Positions 60,948 through 64,000 of a DNA stretch of 64,000 bases are shown here, piece after piece. The notes below the pieces were generated by a model. That model saw only the letters and a list, made by a program, of their open reading frames with translations, ran no database searches and had not been told where the DNA came from. Location: the NCBI GenBank assembly GCA_009859145.1, contig VRVR01000017.1, positions 126,607-190,606 on the forward strand. Direction: 5' to 3'. Made by a program: the position numbers and the translations under genes. Source of the DNA: Andalucia godoyi. Taxonomy: Eukaryota; Discoba; Jakobea; Jakobida; Andaluciidae. Each line of letters begins with the position of its first letter. The first letter of the stretch is position 1.

Positions 60948-62594
60948 TCAGTCCACAGGAGGCAGCTCCATCGCATGTACTCCTGCTGAAGTGGTATAAA
61001 TTAGTTTGCTGTTGTTCACGCTCACCAAATCTTGGCATTCTTCGATACTCAGAGTGTTGATGCAGGAGCCGGAACCTGTGCGAAACACATTGATGTCAGT
61101 TGATCGGGCAGTGGAATACACGAACTCGCCATCTTGTGACACATCGGTTGCAAAACAAAAGTCACGTGGATTCACAGCGGACGGAGGAATGCCTTGGCGA
61201 AACCACAAGCGAATTCTTCTCATTCGGAAGTCAATGAGCGCCAAAGAACCGTCTACATTTGACACCACACATTCGGAATGATAGGGGACTCTGTGGATCG
61301 ACAATGGTGCAAAAGGCATTCGGCACATGCCAAGCCTTTCCACATTTCGGGCATCTCGTGAGTCGAACATTGCCATGACTCCGTTGCGACCACCGACGAG
61401 GACGCTGCAGCAGTCCTGGTTCGGTGAGGTCGGAGAACTGCTGATGTACGAACATGATTGGCCATTTGAGAACGGATAATCCGTGACGACAGAAAACGTT
61501 CGGACGTCCACTTCACGCAGTGTCAGCGAGGAACAGGTCAGAAACCGAAAGACATCAGCAGGGTTCTCATCAAAATCGCGGATTTCATCAAATGCGCTTC
61601 TTGGTGAAAATCGATGCACCGATCCCGATGCACCCCAACCCATGTCTTCAGACTCCACTACAGACACCAGTGCAAGAGAAGGAAGCTTATCATCTCGTTG
61701 TGATATCGCCGCAAATGTGAAGGGCAAAGGACATGACTTCAGCTTCGTAAAGTAGTCCACCTGTGATGCTTACAGTTAGAAGGATTGTTTTTTCCCAACA
61801 GGAAAAAGAAGAAGACCAGGAAGGAAACATTAAAATTAATAAAAATAATAATACTAATACTAATATGAAAATCGCATACACCAGGAAGAGAAAATGTGCA
61901 TTCCTGCGAGCCAAGGCAAATGCACGGACCGTCAGCAGCGAAAATACAATCTCGTTGCTGATGATAAGCTACACGATGCCACCCGCTGACCCGTAGCGGA
62001 AACCCGTACAAGATTCTCGATCGATCCTTTATCGACGATATGGTGCTTGTATCGAGTCTGGAGCAATTTCAAAGAATATACGTTTTCAATTTTGATTAGT
62101 ACTATGATGACGATGACAATGACGATTTAGGCAAGCCACCAATCCCTCAACCACCCGCTCAGCAAACAAAACAAAACAAACAAACAAACAACAAGAAGCA
62201 CATACAAGTAACGTTGGCGAGCTGTGTTCGATGACAGTAACGTGTTTCGGATATTCTGAAACATGGTCGGTGGCGGCCGTATTGGAGCGATGTGGTCCAG
62301 CCGAGTCGCATGGCTGCTGTGGATTTTCTCCGATTCCAAGAGCGCAGACGCCACTTCTCGGGGAGTGTTCTTTGTAATGCGAAAGTACTTTCCTTTTGAT
62401 TTGTCAAATACAAAACCCGGAAGTTCTCCAATATAACCCGGGATACTGGATTCCTGCTGGGACGATGCCGACTGCGACACGCCCGCGCTGTCAGAGCCAC
62501 ACGCCGAGGACTGATTCACACTAGAGTCGTCGGGCGTTTGCCCATAACCTCGATGAAAACGACCTCTTTTTTTGGGTCGGCGGCTCCGGTTCAT
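60948..62594 (-). CDS. DCAF4: DCAF4 (WDR21) WD40 substrate receptor (two introns)
   Basis: Predicted substrate receptor of CUL4-DDB1 ubiquitin ligases. Exons 62206-62594, 61880-62057 and 60948-61760; introns of 148 bp (GTATGT donor, TACTAAT branch-like site) and 119 bp (GTATGC). Phases agree, giving 459 residues. The start is MNRSRRPKKRGRFHRGYG, and IPGYIGELPGFVFDKSKGKYFRI matches the DCAF4 hallmark ELPGFYFDPEKKRYFR. WD40 blades follow from the second exon on (VAYHQQRDCIFAADGP; SVLVGGRNGVMAMFDSRDARN; SNVDGSLALIDFRMRRIRLWF; TDVSQDGEFVYS). Unspliced, exon 1 runs into a TTTG-rich intron read as a false membrane segment. The FDSRDAR/DFRMRR pairs are the likely DDB1-binding WDxR-like boxes, though W is replaced by F. 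Confidence 0.83.
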
Positions 62595-63079
62595 AGCCTC
62601 TCAACACATGGAGCAGTCGTTCTATAAAAAGAAGAATTAAAAATAAATAAACATATACATTTAATTTTTAATTAATAAAAGTTTTTTCAAAACCAAAAAA
62701 ATGAAATGAAAGACAATGGTCCGTTGTCCCGGACTTTTCGACGTTTTCCCTCTTCAGCAGCTGTACAAACAACTCGACTGTGCACTGTCATCAAGTCCTC
62801 GTTAAAGCCTCACTCCTTCACTTTCTCTCTCTCTCTCTCCTCTCCTCTCCTGTCCTCTCCATGCCTCCGAGTCCAGACTTCCGAAATCCGAATGCTGCAC
62901 ATATACCGCTCGTTTTCGATATTATTTATATTTATTTATTTAATTTTTTGTCTTTTTGTTTTCTTCTTTGGCTTCTTTCTTCTCATCTTTTCCGTCCTGC
63001 ATCTTGTCTTTCAACATTTTGTTTTCTTTGTTCTGTGGTTGTTATTTGTCTTTTCCTTCTGCTGCATCATCTTCTTTCA
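62595..63079. other. Divergent promoter region of DCAF4 and AIF
   Basis: AT-rich DNA near 62640-62700, then a CT-rich leader (CTCTCTCT at about 62825) and T-rich sequence before the AIF ATG. No gene seen. Confidence 0.5.
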
Positions 63080-64000
63080 ATGTTTCGCCAAGCTGTTCGT
63101 CAGTCTACTGCGCTTTTTGCGCGGCGCGTGTCGACTGGATCGTCGTCCTCGTTTTCCCGGGCGTCTGGGTTCTGCAAGTCGACGACGGTGCTTGCTGCAG
63201 TCGGACTTGCGTCTGCAGCGACTCTTGCGCTGAGCTCTTCTTTTCTTGCGAACTCCAACCAGGGGCTGTTTGCAGAGGAAACACAAGTTGCGGAAGAGGA
63301 GCAGGCAAACGAAGCAGTCGAGACCACTTCGTCATCGCCGCAGGGATCTGCCGAGTCGACCTCAAACAGCGAGGCCGCGAGTAAGGGCAGTGCATCGGAA
63401 GCGGCGGAGGTAGCGCTGGAGTCTGAGTACCCGTATGTAATTGTGGGAATGGGGACGGCGGGATATGCGGCAGCAAAGGCAATTTTGTCGCGTGATCCGG
63501 AAGCGAAGATTCTGATGATTGGCGACGAGGGCTACAGCCCGTACATGCGCCCTCCTCTTTCCAAGGAGCTTTGGACGACCGGGGCTGCTGATGTTGCCGA
63601 GACTCTTTCGTTTGTGGATTGGCAGGGTCGCCGTACGCATGTCTTTTATGATCCGTTCCACGCCAATCATTCTGTGCGCATGCTCAAGGGACACAAGGTG
63701 ATTTCGATGGATGTTGGTGAGCATGAGCTGCAGTTGGACGATGGCCGAAAGGTCAAGTACCACCGCTGTGTCATTGCGACGGGCGGGACGCCACGGACAC
63801 TGCCTGTGGTTCCTGAATCAATCAAGCAGCACGTTTCCACGTATCGTACTGTGGACGATTTCCGTACGTTGGATGCCGTGACTCGTCGTGGTGGCCGCAT
63901 TGTCGTCGTTGGAGGATCGTTCTTGGGAACGGAGGTTGCATATGCGATTGCGTCGACAAAGTCGGAACGCCAGGGGACCTCTGTCGTTTCTGTGTATCCG
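63080..64000 (+). CDS. AIFM1: AIF-type mitochondrial FAD/NAD oxidoreductase (partial, runs off the window)
   Basis: First 307 codons of an apoptosis-inducing-factor-like flavoprotein. ATG at 63080 gives an Arg/Ser-rich mitochondrial presequence (MFRQAVRQSTALFARRVSTG), a hydrophobic segment (TVLAAVGLASAATLAL, about 36-51) fitting an inner-membrane anchor, then an acidic Ser-rich linker (about 65-110). The FAD Rossmann motif VGMGTAGYAAAK lies at about 121, followed by YMRPPLSKELW, the ATGGTPRTLP strand, and the NAD-binding start VVVGGSFLGTEVA at about 277. These match human AIFM1 closely. In animals it supports respiratory-chain assembly and can act in cell death; only the first is a safe guess here. 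C-terminal domain lies beyond the window. Confidence 0.93.
   Translation, partial: MFRQAVRQSTALFARRVSTGSSSSFSRASGFCKSTTVLAAVGLASAATLALSSSFLANSNQGLFAEETQVAEEEQANEAVETTSSSPQGSAESTSNSEAASKGSASEAAEVALESEYPYVIVGMGTAGYAAAKAILSRDPEAKILMIGDEGYSPYMRPPLSKELWTTGAADVAETLSFVDWQGRRTHVFYDPFHANHSVRMLKGHKVISMDVGEHELQLDDGRKVKYHRCVIATGGTPRTLPVVPESIKQHVSTYRTVDDFRTLDAVTRRGGRIVVVGGSFLGTEVAYAIASTKSERQGTSVVSVYP

Noticed and set aside
62127-62205. A small separate membrane protein (62127-62594) with a Val/Leu/Cys-rich C-terminal span
   Set aside because: The span is the translation of a TTTG-rich intron; splicing joins the first 389 bp to the WD40 exons to form DCAF4.

Overview
This is a 64 kb stretch of nuclear DNA from an intron-poor, gene-dense unicellular eukaryote. 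The window has no operons or Shine-Dalgarno sites, and its proteins are all eukaryotic: TOR, cytoplasmic dynein 1, AP-3, VPS28, RER1, XPO7, eL28, PET127. Several very large genes are uninterrupted, including a dynein of about 14 kb and a TOR of about 8 kb. Where introns occur they are short (59-329 bp), and most have a GTATGY donor. Simple repeats (CA/TG, GAA, T-rich) mark many intergenic gaps. One gene matches TPLATE, the beta-like large subunit of the TSET adaptor complex, which animals and fungi lack as a complete complex. Cytoplasmic dynein 1 argues against land plants and red algae. I infer a non-opisthokont protist but cannot name the lineage.

Layout, left to right: 3' end of phenylalanyl-tRNA synthetase beta (+); RER1 (-); a helical-repeat protein (+); taxilin (-); a dispersed repeat; TOR kinase (+); a 2.7 kb gene-poor stretch with decayed coding-like fragments and a possible small spliced gene (-); a KY-type transglutaminase-like protein (+); Fanzor remnant A; HMG-CoA lyase (+); VPS28 (-, one intron); an unknown spliced gene (+); a second copy of the dispersed repeat; an unknown gene (-); a PTEN-family phosphatase (+); cytoplasmic dynein 1 heavy chain (-). 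A second gene-poor stretch (41.5-43.9 kb) carries two more Fanzor (eukaryotic TnpB-like) remnants and another degenerate repeat. Then come RPP21/RPR2 (-), AP-3 mu (+), ribosomal protein eL28 (+) behind a telobox palindrome, an unknown protein (-), PET127 (+, two introns), TPLATE (-, two introns), a papain-type protease (+, one intron), Fanzor remnant B, a small unknown protein (-), exportin-7 (-), DCAF4 (-, two introns) and the start of an AIF-type oxidoreductase (+).

The genes are unrelated housekeeping units. Themes include membrane traffic (RER1, taxilin, VPS28, AP-3, TPLATE, dynein), TOR/PTEN growth and phosphoinositide signalling, and mitochondrial function (HMG-CoA lyase, PET127, AIF). 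Convergent genes are packed tightly: the PTEN and dynein stop codons abut, and the taxilin gene overlaps its neighbour by 43 bp.

The most interesting non-housekeeping content is a family of Fanzor remnants. Copies A and B, about 36 kb apart, share the same internal deletion and the same extra base, so a dead element was itself copied. They keep a nearly identical, hairpin-rich 3' end that could be an omega-RNA-like scaffold.
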